This document shows, piece by piece, positions 16,566 to 27,234 of a stretch of DNA of 64,000 nucleotides (positions within the stretch are counted from its first letter, which is position 1; each line of letters begins with the position of its first letter). The stretch covers positions 186,001 to 250,000 of the forward strand of contig CAJMMO010000001.1 of the NCBI GenBank assembly GCA_905214545.1, in the 5' to 3' direction. The notes beneath the pieces were generated by a model. That model was given only the letters and a program-made list of their open reading frames with translations. It made no database searches and was not told the DNA's origin. The DNA is from an uncultured bacterium (GTDB taxonomy: Bacteria; Bacillota; Bacilli; Lactobacillales; Lactobacillaceae). The position numbers were made by a program, and so were the translations under genes.

Positions 16566-18044
16566 ATGGCACAATATAATCCAAAATGGTTTGTTGAATT
16601 AAAAGACAGCTACGACGCAATCATCGTTGGTGCTGGTGGTGCTGGTTTGACTGCAGCTATCCAAGCAGCTGAACTGGGCATGCACGTTGCTATTTTTGAA
16701 AAGCAAGACGAACTTGGCGGTAACACCAAGAAGGCTTCATCAGGTATGAACGCTGCTGAAAGCCACATCCAATTGAAGCACGGCGTTATCGACAGCACTG
16801 ACGACTTCTACAAGGAAACCTTAAAGGGCGGCGGCTTCATGAACGACCGCGAAATGCTGCGTTTCTTCGTAGACCACACTCCACTGGCTATTGACTGGTT
16901 AGGCGACCACGGCATCGACCTGAGCGACTTGACCATCACCGGTGGTATGAGCAAGCCTAGAGCTCACCGTCCAGGCGACATGTCAGCTGTCGGCGGCTAC
17001 CTGGTAAGCCACCTGCTGGACATCGCAGCTAAGTACGAAGACAACATCGAAATCTACAACAACTGCGAAGTTAAGGAACTGTTGACTGACAAAGACGGCA
17101 ACGTAATCGGCGCTAAGGTTGGTACTGAAGGCGGCCCAAGAGACGTTAAGGCTAAGGCTGTTCTGCTTGCTTCTGGTGGTTTTGGCCACAGCAAGAAGAT
17201 GATCCGCAAGTACCGTCCAGACCTGGTTAACTACGAAACTACCAACGGCCCTGGCTCAACTGGTGACGGTATCAAGCTGGCTACCGAAGTTGGTGCTCAA
17301 TTGACTCAAATGGACCTGATCCAGGTTCACCCAACTGTATGGCAAGACGGCGACCACCCATACCTGGTTGGTGAAGCTGTTCGTGGTGAAGGTGCTATCC
17401 TTTGCAACTTCAACGGTAAGCGTTTCGTAAACGAACTGACTACTCGTAAGATCGTTTCTAACGCTATCAGCGCATTGCCAGAACACTCAGCATTCCTGAT
17501 CTTTGGTCAAGGTACTAGAGACCACGCTAAGTCATTAGACTTCTACGAAAGCCTTGGCTTCGTAAAGAAGGCTGACAAGGTAGGCGACTTAATCGGCGAC
17601 GCTAACCCAGAAGGCGCTAAGAACCTGGAAGCTACTGTTGCTAAGTGGAACGAAGAAGTTGAAGCCGGCAAGGACGAAGACTTCGGCAGAACTACTGGTA
17701 TGCAACGCGGCATCGAAGGCCCATACTACGCAATTCACATTGCTCCAGCCGTTCACTACACTATGGGTGGTGTTCACGTTAACACTAAGACTCAAGTTAT
17801 CGACGAAAACGGTAACGTCATCAAGGGCTTGTACGCTGCTGGTGAAGTTGCTGGTGGTCTGCACGGCAACAACAGAATCGGTGGTAACTCAATCGCTGAA
17901 ACTGTTGTTAACGGCCGTCAAGCCGCTATCCAAATGGCTGCTCTGGTTGAAGAATCCGGTGTTGAACTGGAACCAAACATCTTGGAATCAGAACAAGCTG
18001 CTGAGCCAGAAGCTGACGCTAACACTGGCGCAAGCAAGGCTTAA
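16566..18044 (+). CDS. Soluble fumarate reductase-type flavoprotein
   Basis: Member of the FAD-dependent fumarate reductase/flavocytochrome c family, expected to reduce fumarate to succinate. The 492-residue protein opens with the FAD-binding fold: IIVGAGGAGLTAA at 19-31, then an acidic residue ending the second strand (FEK). Family landmarks include GGNTKKASSGMNA, the substrate-region QVHPTVW, GEAVRGEGAILCN, and near the C-terminus HYTMGGVHV then GLYAAGEVAGGLHGNNRIGG. No signal peptide, heme motif (CxxCH) or FMN-attachment domain is seen, so this is the catalytic flavoprotein alone and its electron donor is unknown. It sits directly after fumarase. Codons resemble those of abundant proteins. 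Other 2-enoate substrates cannot be excluded. Confidence 0.87.
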   Translation: MAQYNPKWFVELKDSYDAIIVGAGGAGLTAAIQAAELGMHVAIFEKQDELGGNTKKASSGMNAAESHIQLKHGVIDSTDDFYKETLKGGGFMNDREMLRFFVDHTPLAIDWLGDHGIDLSDLTITGGMSKPRAHRPGDMSAVGGYLVSHLLDIAAKYEDNIEIYNNCEVKELLTDKDGNVIGAKVGTEGGPRDVKAKAVLLASGGFGHSKKMIRKYRPDLVNYETTNGPGSTGDGIKLATEVGAQLTQMDLIQVHPTVWQDGDHPYLVGEAVRGEGAILCNFNGKRFVNELTTRKIVSNAISALPEHSAFLIFGQGTRDHAKSLDFYESLGFVKKADKVGDLIGDANPEGAKNLEATVAKWNEEVEAGKDEDFGRTTGMQRGIEGPYYAIHIAPAVHYTMGGVHVNTKTQVIDENGNVIKGLYAAGEVAGGLHGNNRIGGNSIAETVVNGRQAAIQMAALVEESGVELEPNILESEQAAEPEADANTGASKA

Positions 18045-18053
18045 TGAGCCATC

Positions 18054-18085
18054 AAAAAGCGCTCCCGCAAGGGGCGCTTTTTTTG
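18054..18085 (+). terminator. Terminator after the fum-frd operon
   Basis: GCGC-T-CCC pairs with GGGGCGC across loop GCAA (one bulged T), with A-tract before and seven T residues after. Confidence 0.9.
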
Positions 18086-18140
18086 TTTAGCAGAGCTTTA
18101 AAAAAAGTGTTAATCCGCCTTCCTTTTTGGCGAAATGGTG

Positions 18141-18146
18141 TATAAT
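18141..18146 (+). promoter_or_regulatory. -10 box of the malate/lactate dehydrogenase gene
   Basis: A consensus TATAAT lies about 50 bp before the start codon. No good -35 is present. The preceding sequence has a small CGCC/GGCG inverted repeat. Confidence 0.5.
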
Positions 18147-18196
18147 GATTTGTGTAATAAAGAACAAAGATTTTTCTTTGAAGGGAGAATTATTCT

Positions 18197-19126
18197 ATGT
18201 CTAAAGGAAAAATTTTATTAGTTGGTGACGGTCGTGTAGGTTCAACCTTTGCAAACGACTTGCTGCAAAACGTTGATGTTAAGGAATTAGTTATCGCTGA
18301 CGTTGCTGAAAAGCTGCCAGTAGGTGACTCACTTGACTTGGAAGACGTTACTAACTTCTATCACCCAGTTGACATTCACCCAGGCAAGTACTCAGACGCC
18401 AAGGATGCTGACATCGTTGTCATCACCGCTGGTATGGCTCGTAAGCCAGGTATGACCCGTCTGGACCTGGTTGGCAAGAACGTACAAATCTTAAAGAGCA
18501 TTGTTGGCCCAGTTGTTGACTCAGGCTTCAAAGGTATCTTTGTTGTTTCAGCAAACCCAGTTGACATCCTGACTACTCTGACCCAAAAGCTTTCAGGCTT
18601 CCCAAAGAACAGAGTTATCGGTACTGGTACTTCACTGGACACTGCTAGATTCAAGATCGCTCTGGCTAAGAAGACCGGCACTTCAGTTCGCGACGTTAAC
18701 GCTTACGTACTTGGCGAACACGGTGACACTTCATTCGAAAACTTTGACGAAGCTACCATCGCTGACAAGCCACTTCGTTCATACTCAGAATTGAACGACT
18801 CTGTTCTTGACGAACTGCAAACCGACGTTCGCAAGAAGGGTGGCAAGATCATTTCTAACAAGGGTGCTACCTTCTACGGTGTTGCTCAAATGCTGACCCA
18901 AATCTGCAAGGCCATCATTGAAAACCGTGAAGTTACTCTGCCACTGTCAGCCCCAGTTAAGGGTCTGTACGGCATCAAGCACGACCTGTTCTTAGGTACT
19001 CCAGCTGTTATCAACAGCAACGGTATTGCCGACGTTATCGAGACTAAGCTGTCAGACGCTGAGTTGAAGAAGATGAACTACTCAGCTGACAAGATGCAAG
19101 AAGTTGTTGACAGCGTTGAGCTGTAA
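18197..19126 (+). CDS. LDH/MDH-family dehydrogenase, probably malate dehydrogenase
   Basis: NAD-dependent 2-hydroxyacid dehydrogenase of 309 residues. The Rossmann glycines are VGDGRVGS (9-16), and D35 at the end of the second strand indicates NAD rather than NADP. Catalytic His is H175 in GEHGDTS, and R88 is the mobile-loop arginine. The body (NPVDILT, GTSLDTARF, KGATFYGV, GTPAVINSNG) is lactate-dehydrogenase-like. However, the specificity loop reads MARKPGMTR, with Arg (R82) at the position known as 102, where malate dehydrogenases have Arg and most lactate dehydrogenases Gln. With fumarase and fumarate reductase upstream, oxaloacetate to malate is the likely reaction. L-lactate dehydrogenase activity remains possible. 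It has its own promoter and terminator. Confidence 0.72.
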   Translation: MSKGKILLVGDGRVGSTFANDLLQNVDVKELVIADVAEKLPVGDSLDLEDVTNFYHPVDIHPGKYSDAKDADIVVITAGMARKPGMTRLDLVGKNVQILKSIVGPVVDSGFKGIFVVSANPVDILTTLTQKLSGFPKNRVIGTGTSLDTARFKIALAKKTGTSVRDVNAYVLGEHGDTSFENFDEATIADKPLRSYSELNDSVLDELQTDVRKKGGKIISNKGATFYGVAQMLTQICKAIIENREVTLPLSAPVKGLYGIKHDLFLGTPAVINSNGIADVIETKLSDAELKKMNYSADKMQEVVDSVEL

Positions 19127-19150
19127 TCAACTGAGATAACATCCCAATTC

Positions 19151-19184
19151 AAAAAAAGGTTCCCTTCGTGGGAACCTTTTTTTG
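19151..19184. terminator. Bidirectional terminator
   Basis: GGTTCCC/GGGAACC stem with a TTCGT loop flanked by A7 and T7 tracts, between convergent genes. Confidence 0.93.
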
Positions 19185-19193
19185 ATAGTTTGA

Positions 19194-19694
19194 TTATTCA
19201 CGCAAGTCGGTCATCTTCGCGTGCACGAGGTCGATCAGGTCTTGCGGCTTGAGCCAGACGCTGCGGCCGACTTCGCCGCTCGACACTGCGATCTTTTCCT
19301 CATGCGCCATGCTGTCGTCGACGTAGATCGGGAAGTGCAAGCGCTCGTAAATCCCGATCGGGGTGTTGGCGCCGTGCACGTAGCCGGTCGTCTTCTCCAG
19401 CTTTTTCAATGGCAGCATCTCGCATTTTTTATTGCCGGACGCTTTGGCCAGCGTTTTCATCGACAAATGCTCTGTCATCGGCACCACGCCGACCAGGGGA
19501 CCGGTATTATTGCCGGTAGCAACCAAAGTTTTGTAGACGAGCTTTTCATCATCGCCTAAAATAGAAGCGTCCATGTGATAAGTATCGCCAACAACCTTGG
19601 CGGAAAAAGAAGCCTGCTGGTAAGGGATCTTGTGCTGGTCGAGCATTTTTTCGACCAAGGTCTTCTTTAATTTCTTATTTTTCTTTTTACTCAT
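19194..19694 (-). CDS. ybaK: Cys-tRNA(Pro)/Cys-tRNA deacylase, YbaK/EbsC family
   Basis: Trans-editing enzyme that hydrolyses mischarged Cys-tRNA(Pro). The 166-residue protein has a Lys-rich N-terminus, then the YbaK core: VYKTLVATGNNTG, VVPMTEHLSMKTLA, KKCEMLPLKKLEKTTGYVHG and the terminal SSGEVGRSVWLKPQDLIDL. The conserved lysine lies in the VYKTLV segment. AAGGGAG six bases upstream of the ATG at 19694 supports this start over an in-frame ATG 15 bases earlier. It is transcribed alone, away from prmA. Confidence 0.9.
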   Translation of the reverse strand: MSKKKNKKLKKTLVEKMLDQHKIPYQQASFSAKVVGDTYHMDASILGDDEKLVYKTLVATGNNTGPLVGVVPMTEHLSMKTLAKASGNKKCEMLPLKKLEKTTGYVHGANTPIGIYERLHFPIYVDDSMAHEEKIAVSSGEVGRSVWLKPQDLIDLVHAKMTDLRE

Positions 19695-19757
19695 TTGTAC
19701 TCCCTTCATCGTTTATTAATATATCATTGTCAAAAAGGCAAGCAAGAAAGGACAGCT

Positions 19758-20699
19758 ATGAAACTCTTAGCATGCAAAATTGAAACCAGTCACGAAGTCG
19801 AAGACGCCCTGACCGTCTACCTGAAAGACGACTTAAAGGCGCTCGGCGTGGAAGCGCGCAAGCGGTCCGACTTTGAGCAGGCCGGCTGGCGGCACGATTC
19901 AACCGTCGTCGACTTGAGCGACATCAAGGACCTGCCGGAAGACCTGGAATTAATTGCCTATTTTGACCAGGAAAAAGATCAAGCTGACATTGAAAACCAG
20001 CTGCAGGACAAATTCAAACAGCTGGCCGGCTTCGGCCTGGCCACCGCCCCGGCCACGGTTTCCTTCAATTATTTGGAAAACAAGGACTGGGAGACCGAGT
20101 GGCAGAAGTACTACCACACGATCAGCTTCTCGCGCCACTTAGCCATCGTGCCGGAATGGGAAAAATTCACGCCGGCCTTTCCAGACCAGCAGGCGCTGGT
20201 CTTAGACCCGGGCCTGGCTTTCGGCACCGGCGGCCACACCACGACCCAGCTGGTCTTGATGGCGTTAGAGCACTGCCTGACTAAGCCGGTCAAAGTCGCC
20301 GACGTCGGCACGGGCAGCGGCATCTTGGCCATCGCTGCTTCCAAGCTGGGCGCCACGAGCGTCTTAGCCACCGACATTTCCGATTCTTCCATGGATGCCT
20401 GCCGCGAAAACCTCGCTTTAAACGGCATCGACAACGTGACCGTGAAAAAGGCCAGCCTCCTGTCAGGCATCGACGGACAGTTTGACTTGATCTTGGCCAA
20501 CATCTTAGCCGAGATCCTGCTCGACTTGATCCCGCAACTGGACTCGCACCTGGCGCCAGGCGGCCAAACCATCTTCTCCGGCATCGACTACCTGCAGCTG
20601 CCGGACATTAAGAAAGCTTTGGCTGCACATGGTTTTGAAATCAAGCTGCAAATGCGCCAAAAGCGCTGGGTTTGCTTGATTATTGCCAGAAAAAATTAA
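19758..20699 (+). CDS. prmA: Ribosomal protein L11 methyltransferase
   Basis: SAM-dependent enzyme that trimethylates ribosomal protein L11. The 313 residues match the family. An N-terminal substrate-recognition domain is followed by LDPGLAFGTGGHTTTQL, motif I VADVGTGSGILAIAA, the acidic VLATDIS strand and the LANILAEILLDLIP segment. All are characteristic of PrmA. The start at 19758 has AAAGGA eight bases upstream; a longer frame beginning at 19695 crosses the ybaK promoter region and is not supported. Codon use is GC-rich at third positions, unlike the preceding metabolic genes. Confidence 0.95.
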   Translation: MKLLACKIETSHEVEDALTVYLKDDLKALGVEARKRSDFEQAGWRHDSTVVDLSDIKDLPEDLELIAYFDQEKDQADIENQLQDKFKQLAGFGLATAPATVSFNYLENKDWETEWQKYYHTISFSRHLAIVPEWEKFTPAFPDQQALVLDPGLAFGTGGHTTTQLVLMALEHCLTKPVKVADVGTGSGILAIAASKLGATSVLATDISDSSMDACRENLALNGIDNVTVKKASLLSGIDGQFDLILANILAEILLDLIPQLDSHLAPGGQTIFSGIDYLQLPDIKKALAAHGFEIKLQMRQKRWVCLIIARKN

Positions 20700-20736
20700 A
20701 GAGTGCTAAAATGTTGGCAAGAAAAAGAGAATATTT

Positions 20737-21120
20737 ATGAAAAAATTCATTGGCAATTTTAATAATTCTAAGTTAGGCCGCGGGCTCGCCCGCCTGAACC
20801 AGCACGACTTTATGCCTGTTGTTTGGTGGACGGTCTTAGCGCTGATTTTATGGCTGCTGTTCCCGCTCTTCCGGATTAAAAAAGTGATCCGGCTGGGGCT
20901 TTTGTTCCTGCTGTTTAACGGCTGGCTCTCTTTTCACTTGGGCCAGCTCATCAGAAAACGGAACTTGGCCAGCTGGTGGGGGCTGCTTTTGCCGGCAGTT
21001 TTTGCCCTGACGGTCTTGCTGCACCATTTTGCCATGTACAATTACGTGCTCTGCCTGCTTTACCTGCTCTTAGAGCTTTTAGGCAGCTGGCGGGGACACT
21101 TTTATAAAGAAAGAAAATAG
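20737..21120 (+). CDS. Uncharacterised small integral membrane protein
   Basis: 127 residues, not recognised. After a basic N-terminus there are about four hydrophobic segments (near 27-45, 51-70, 78-96 and 98-113) separated by short basic loops such as RIKKVIR and LIRKRN. The tail is basic (GHFYKERK). It lies between prmA and rel on the same strand with short gaps, so co-transcription with rel is likely. Nothing in the sequence indicates an enzymatic or transport role. Confidence 0.7.
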   Translation: MKKFIGNFNNSKLGRGLARLNQHDFMPVVWWTVLALILWLLFPLFRIKKVIRLGLLFLLFNGWLSFHLGQLIRKRNLASWWGLLLPAVFALTVLLHHFAMYNYVLCLLYLLLELLGSWRGHFYKERK

Positions 21121-21130
21121 GTGAGTGTCC

Positions 21131-23361
<2,231 letters not shown>

Positions 23362-23362
<1 letters not shown>

Positions 23363-23799
23363 TGCGCGTAGTCATTCAAAGAGTAAAAAAGGCCGGCGTT
23401 TCTATTGCCGGCAAGACGGTCGGTGAAATCGGCCCGGGCCTGCTGCTGCTGGTCGGGCTGGCCGAGGGCGACGGCGAAGACCAAGTCAAGCAAGCCGCCG
23501 CCAAGATTGCCAAGATGCGGATTTTTGAAGATGAGGACGGCAAGACCAACCTGAACTTAAAGCAGGTGGGCGGGGCCATCTTATCCGTGTCCCAGTTCAC
23601 CTTGCTGGCCGACACCCAAAAGGGCAACCGGCCCAGCTTCGTGCACGCCATGCGGCCGCCAAAGTCAAAAGAGCTCTGGGAAGAATTCAACTCTTGCTTG
23701 GAGCAGGCCGGCTTTGAGGTCCGAACCGGCGAGTTTGGCGCCGACATGCAGGTCAGCCTGGTCAACGATGGTCCTTTTACCATTGTTTTAGACCGCTAG
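23362..23799 (+). CDS. dtd: D-aminoacyl-tRNA deacylase
   Basis: Removes D-amino acids (and glycine) from mischarged tRNAs. The 145 residues have the DTD signatures: MRVVIQRVKKAGVSI at the start, SVSQFTLLADTQKGNRPSF in the middle, and the Gly/Pro-containing end MQVSLVNDGPFTIVLD. The start codon overlaps the rel stop by one base, so translation is coupled. It precedes the T-box leader of hisS. Confidence 0.96.
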
Positions 23800-23803
23800 C
23801 GGC

Positions 23804-23832
23804 TTGACTAATTAATTTAAAACTAGTAATCT
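23804..23832 (+). promoter_or_regulatory. Promoter of the T-box-hisS-aspS unit
   Basis: TTGACT (23804-23809), a 17-bp spacer and TAATCT (23827-23832). It would start the leader near 23839. Confidence 0.6.
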
Positions 23833-23838
23833 ACTTAA

Positions 23839-24039
23839 GAATTATCAATGACAAAGAATGAGATTTGGCAGTGCAGTCGCCAGAGAGGCTCGGTATGGTG
23901 AAAAGAGCCGACCACTTCCGATCATGACCCTTTAACAGATAATGGATCGTGTGGCGAGCGTTAATCGTAGCATCCAAAAGGTGGTACCGTGCTGCTAATC
24001 TAAGCACCCTTGTTTATATGCAAGGGTGTTTTTTTGTTT
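23839..24039 (+). promoter_or_regulatory. T-box riboswitch controlling hisS-aspS
   Basis: tRNA-sensing leader. Visible parts: the AGAGA bulge (23882-23886), a distal stem GGCTC/GAGCC enclosing a GGTG loop, the T-box AGGTGGTACCGTGC (about 23979-23992), and a terminator stem CACCCTTG (24005-24012) with CAAGGGTG (24021-24028) followed by U7. In my folding the specifier loop contains CATGACCC. By analogy with the glyQS leader in this window, the specifier would be GAC (Asp, 23926-23928), directly after a CAT. A GACCAC at 23910-23915 falls in a helix. The UGGU bulge can wobble-pair a G discriminator (tRNA-Asp) but not C (tRNA-His). Confidence 0.9.
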
Positions 24040-24057
24040 TAGAAAAAGGATGGTTCA

Positions 24058-25341
24058 ATGAGAGTACAAAGACCAAAAGGAACAGTTGATATTCTCCCAG
24101 GAGAATCAAATAATTGGGAAAAAGTCGAAAGAATTGCCAAGGACTTCTTCCACCGCGCCGGCTTCAATGAGATCAGAACGCCGACCTTTGAAAGCTATGA
24201 CATCTTCTCGCGTTCAAGCGGCGAGTCTTCCGATGTCGTAGAAAAAGAAATGTATGACTTTAACGACAAGGGCGGCCGCCACATCGCGCTGCGCCCGGAA
24301 GGCACCGCCGGTGTTGTGCGGGCCTACGTCGAAAACAAGCTTTACGGCCCGCAAGTCGTCAAGCCTTTTAACGTCTTCTATATTGAACCAACCTTCCGTT
24401 ACGAGCGTCCGCAGGCCGGCCGCCAGCGTGAATTCCACCAGATCGGGGTTGAAAGCTTCGGCTCTGACAGTCCGTTAGCCGACGTCGAAACCATCATGAT
24501 GGGCCACGACCTGCTGGCCGAGCTCGGCGTTAAGAACTACGAGCTCCACATCAACACGCTGGGCAACGCCCACGTGCGCCAGGCCTACCACGACGCCCTG
24601 GTCGACTACTTCACGCCGCTGAAAGACCAGCTGTCTGAAGATTCCCAGCGCCGCTTAGGCATGAACCCGCTGCGGATCTTGGATTCCAAGGACGAAAAAG
24701 ACAAGCAGTTCCTGCCTGACGCGCCAAAGATCATCGACTACCTTGACGACGACTCCAAGGCCAACTTCAAGCAGATCACCGACCAGTTAGACAACTTGGG
24801 CATTGCCTATGTCTTAGACAACGACTTAGTCCGCGGCCTGGACTACTACACCGGCGTCATCTTTGAATTCATGGTTGCCGACCCTGACCTGTGGTCTTCG
24901 CCTTCAACTATTTTAGGCGGCGGCCGCTACAACCACTTGGTTGAAGAATTCGACGGGCCGCAAACGCCGGCCGTCGGCTTCGGGATCGGCGAAGAGCGCC
25001 TGATGCTGGTTTTGAGCAAGCAAAACCCTGACTTGTTCAAGGGCACCAGCTTGGACTTTTTCTTGACCAACATCGGCGCCGGCAGCGAGCTCAAGACCGT
25101 TGAAATCGCCCGCAGCCTGCGTGCCCAAGGCTTCAGCGCCGTTTACGACGTCGACCAGAAGAAGCTGAAGGCCCAATTCCGCAAGGCCGACCGCCTGCAC
25201 GCCGAATATGTTCTGACAGTCGGCGCCAAGGGCCTAGCCGAAGGCAAGATCACCATCAAGCGGCTTTCCGACGGCAAGCAGGAAGATGTCCCGCTGACCG
25301 CTGCCGAGGATATCAAACAGGTTTTAGCAAAATTCGCATAA
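24058..25341 (+). CDS. hisS: Histidyl-tRNA synthetase
   Basis: Class II synthetase charging tRNA-His. The 427 residues begin RVQRPKGTVDILPGES, typical of HisRS. Class II motif 2 is in FRYERPQAGRQREFHQ. The two histidine-binding blocks are LVRGLDYYTG and a LGGGRYNHLV stretch near motif 3 (GFGIGEERL). The C-terminal anticodon-binding domain follows. AAAAGGATGG is upstream of the ATG. It lies behind a T-box terminator and 14 bp before aspS, forming a two-gene operon. Confidence 0.97.
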   Translation: MRVQRPKGTVDILPGESNNWEKVERIAKDFFHRAGFNEIRTPTFESYDIFSRSSGESSDVVEKEMYDFNDKGGRHIALRPEGTAGVVRAYVENKLYGPQVVKPFNVFYIEPTFRYERPQAGRQREFHQIGVESFGSDSPLADVETIMMGHDLLAELGVKNYELHINTLGNAHVRQAYHDALVDYFTPLKDQLSEDSQRRLGMNPLRILDSKDEKDKQFLPDAPKIIDYLDDDSKANFKQITDQLDNLGIAYVLDNDLVRGLDYYTGVIFEFMVADPDLWSSPSTILGGGRYNHLVEEFDGPQTPAVGFGIGEERLMLVLSKQNPDLFKGTSLDFFLTNIGAGSELKTVEIARSLRAQGFSAVYDVDQKKLKAQFRKADRLHAEYVLTVGAKGLAEGKITIKRLSDGKQEDVPLTAAEDIKQVLAKFA

Positions 25342-25355
25342 GAGGATAAAACAGA

Positions 25356-27191
25356 ATGGAAAAAAGAACTGACTATTGTGGCAACATTACCACGCAATAC
25401 TTGAACCAAGAAGTTAACTTGTACGGCTGGGTCCAGCGTGTCCGCAACCTGGGCAACTTGATCTTCATCGACCTGCGCGACCGCGAAGGCATCGTCCAGA
25501 TCGTCGTCAACCAAGACTCAGGCAAGGAATTGATGGAAACCGCCCAAAAGCTCGGCAGCGAATTCGTCCTGCAAGTGAAGGGCAAGGTCGTAAAGCGCTC
25601 TTCCGTCAACCCAGACATGAAGACCGGTGAAGTCGAAGTCGACGCCACCCAAATCATCATCTTGAACGCCGCTAAGAACCCGCCGTTTGAAATCAAGGAT
25701 GACTTAAACGCCAGCGAGCAGACCCGTCTGAAGTACCGCTACTTGGACCTGCGCCGTCCAAGCCTGCAAAAGGCCTTGATCATGCGGTCCCAAATCGTGG
25801 AATCAATCCACCGCTTCTTTGACGAAAACGGCTTCATCAACATTGAAACCCCAGACCTGGGCAAGTCCACGCCGGAAGGCGCCCGCGACTACCTGGTCCC
25901 ATCCAGAATCTACCCGGGTTCCTTCTACGCTCTGCCGCAGTCACCGCAACTGTTCAAGCAGCTGTTGATGGGCGCCGGCTTTGACAAGTACTACCAGATT
26001 GCCCGCTGCTTCAGAGACGAAGACCTGCGCGGCGACAGACAGCCGGAATTCACCCAGATCGACATGGAAACTTCCTTCATGGACGAAGAACAGGTGCAAG
26101 ACATCACTGAACACCTTTTGCAAAGAGTGATGAAGGACGTCAAGGGCATCGACTTGAAGCTGCCTCTGCCAAGAATCACCTGGACCGACGCCATGAACAA
26201 GTACGGTTCCGACAAGCCGGACACCCGTTTCGGCATGCTGATCCACGATTTGAGCGACTTGTTTAAGAACAGCGGCTTCAAGGTCTTCTCAGGCGCCATC
26301 GCTGACGGCGGCTATGTCAAGGCTATTGCCGTTCCTGGCGGCGCCAAGGAATACTCGCGTAAAAAGATCGAGGGCATGCAAGACTACATCAAGCGCTACC
26401 ACGCTAAGGGCCTTGCTTGGACCAAGTATGAAGACGGCAAGTTCTCAGGCCCAGTTGCGCGCTTCTTAAGCGAAGACGAGCAAGCCGGCCTGAAGGAAGA
26501 ATTCAACCTGGCCGGCGGCGAACTGATCCTGTTTGTAGCCGCACCTTGGAAGGTCTGCTGCGACTCCTTCAACTACCTGCGCCGCCAAATCGCTAAGGAA
26601 ATGGGCATGATCCCAGAACACGTCTTCGACTTCACTTGGGTTGTCGACTGGCCGCTGTTTGAATACGACGAAGGCAATGAAGAATGGATCGCCGCTCACC
26701 ACCCATTCACCATGCCGGACGACGAAGGCATCAAGCTGTTGGACACCGACCCGCACAAGGCTCACGCCCGCAGCTACGACATCGTCATGAACGGCGACGA
26801 GATGGGCGGCGGCTCCATCAGAATTCACAAGCGCTCCATCCAGGAAAAGATGTTCAAGGCTTTGGGCTTCACCAAGGAACGCGCCTACAAGCAGTTCGGC
26901 TTCTTGCTGGACGCCTTGGACATGGGCTTCCCGCCGCACGCTGGTTTGGCCATTGGCTTAGACCGCTTTGCCATGATGCTGGCTGAAAAAGACAACATCA
27001 GAGACGTGCTGGCCTTCCCGAAGAACTCCAGCGCTTCTGAACCAATGATGCACGCACCGGCTCCTGTTGAAGACCAGCAGCTGACCGACTTAGGCATCGA
27101 AGTCAGCGCCGCTGCCAAAGAAGGCACTGAAGAATACGACAAGCGCTTAGACGAAGAAGCTGAAGCTGACGTCAAAGCCCACAAGGAATAA
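25356..27191 (+). CDS. aspS: Aspartyl-tRNA synthetase
   Basis: Class II synthetase of 611 residues, the bacterial long form. It has an N-terminal OB-fold anticodon domain (LYGWVQRVRNLGNLIFIDLR), motif 2 in ARCFRDEDLRGDRQPEF, a bacterial GAD insertion domain (about 285-420), and motif 3 GLAIGLDRFAMML. AGAGGAT precedes the ATG. A separate asparaginyl-tRNA synthetase occurs at 62.5 kb, so AspRS need not make Asp-tRNA(Asn). Co-transcribed with hisS and probably regulated by the upstream T-box. Confidence 0.97.
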   Translation: MEKRTDYCGNITTQYLNQEVNLYGWVQRVRNLGNLIFIDLRDREGIVQIVVNQDSGKELMETAQKLGSEFVLQVKGKVVKRSSVNPDMKTGEVEVDATQIIILNAAKNPPFEIKDDLNASEQTRLKYRYLDLRRPSLQKALIMRSQIVESIHRFFDENGFINIETPDLGKSTPEGARDYLVPSRIYPGSFYALPQSPQLFKQLLMGAGFDKYYQIARCFRDEDLRGDRQPEFTQIDMETSFMDEEQVQDITEHLLQRVMKDVKGIDLKLPLPRITWTDAMNKYGSDKPDTRFGMLIHDLSDLFKNSGFKVFSGAIADGGYVKAIAVPGGAKEYSRKKIEGMQDYIKRYHAKGLAWTKYEDGKFSGPVARFLSEDEQAGLKEEFNLAGGELILFVAAPWKVCCDSFNYLRRQIAKEMGMIPEHVFDFTWVVDWPLFEYDEGNEEWIAAHHPFTMPDDEGIKLLDTDPHKAHARSYDIVMNGDEMGGGSIRIHKRSIQEKMFKALGFTKERAYKQFGFLLDALDMGFPPHAGLAIGLDRFAMMLAEKDNIRDVLAFPKNSSASEPMMHAPAPVEDQQLTDLGIEVSAAAKEGTEEYDKRLDEEAEADVKAHKE

Positions 27192-27193
27192 GA

Positions 27194-27234
27194 CAAAAAA
27201 ATAAGCTGCTCTTAGAGCAGCTTATTTTTTTGTC
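27194..27234. terminator. Bidirectional terminator between aspS and yitT
   Basis: AATAAGCTGCTCT/AGAGCAGCTTATT hairpin with A and T tracts on both sides. Confidence 0.92.

Noticed and set aside
18197..19126. Annotation as ordinary L-lactate dehydrogenase
   Set aside because: The backbone supports it, but the Arg at position 102 and the fum-frd neighbours favour malate dehydrogenase; kept as an alternative.
23376..23783. Many long antisense frames (for example opposite dtd, hisS, aspS, rexA)
   Set aside because: They shadow well-supported genes and arise from GC-rich third codon positions; they lack ribosome sites and family motifs.
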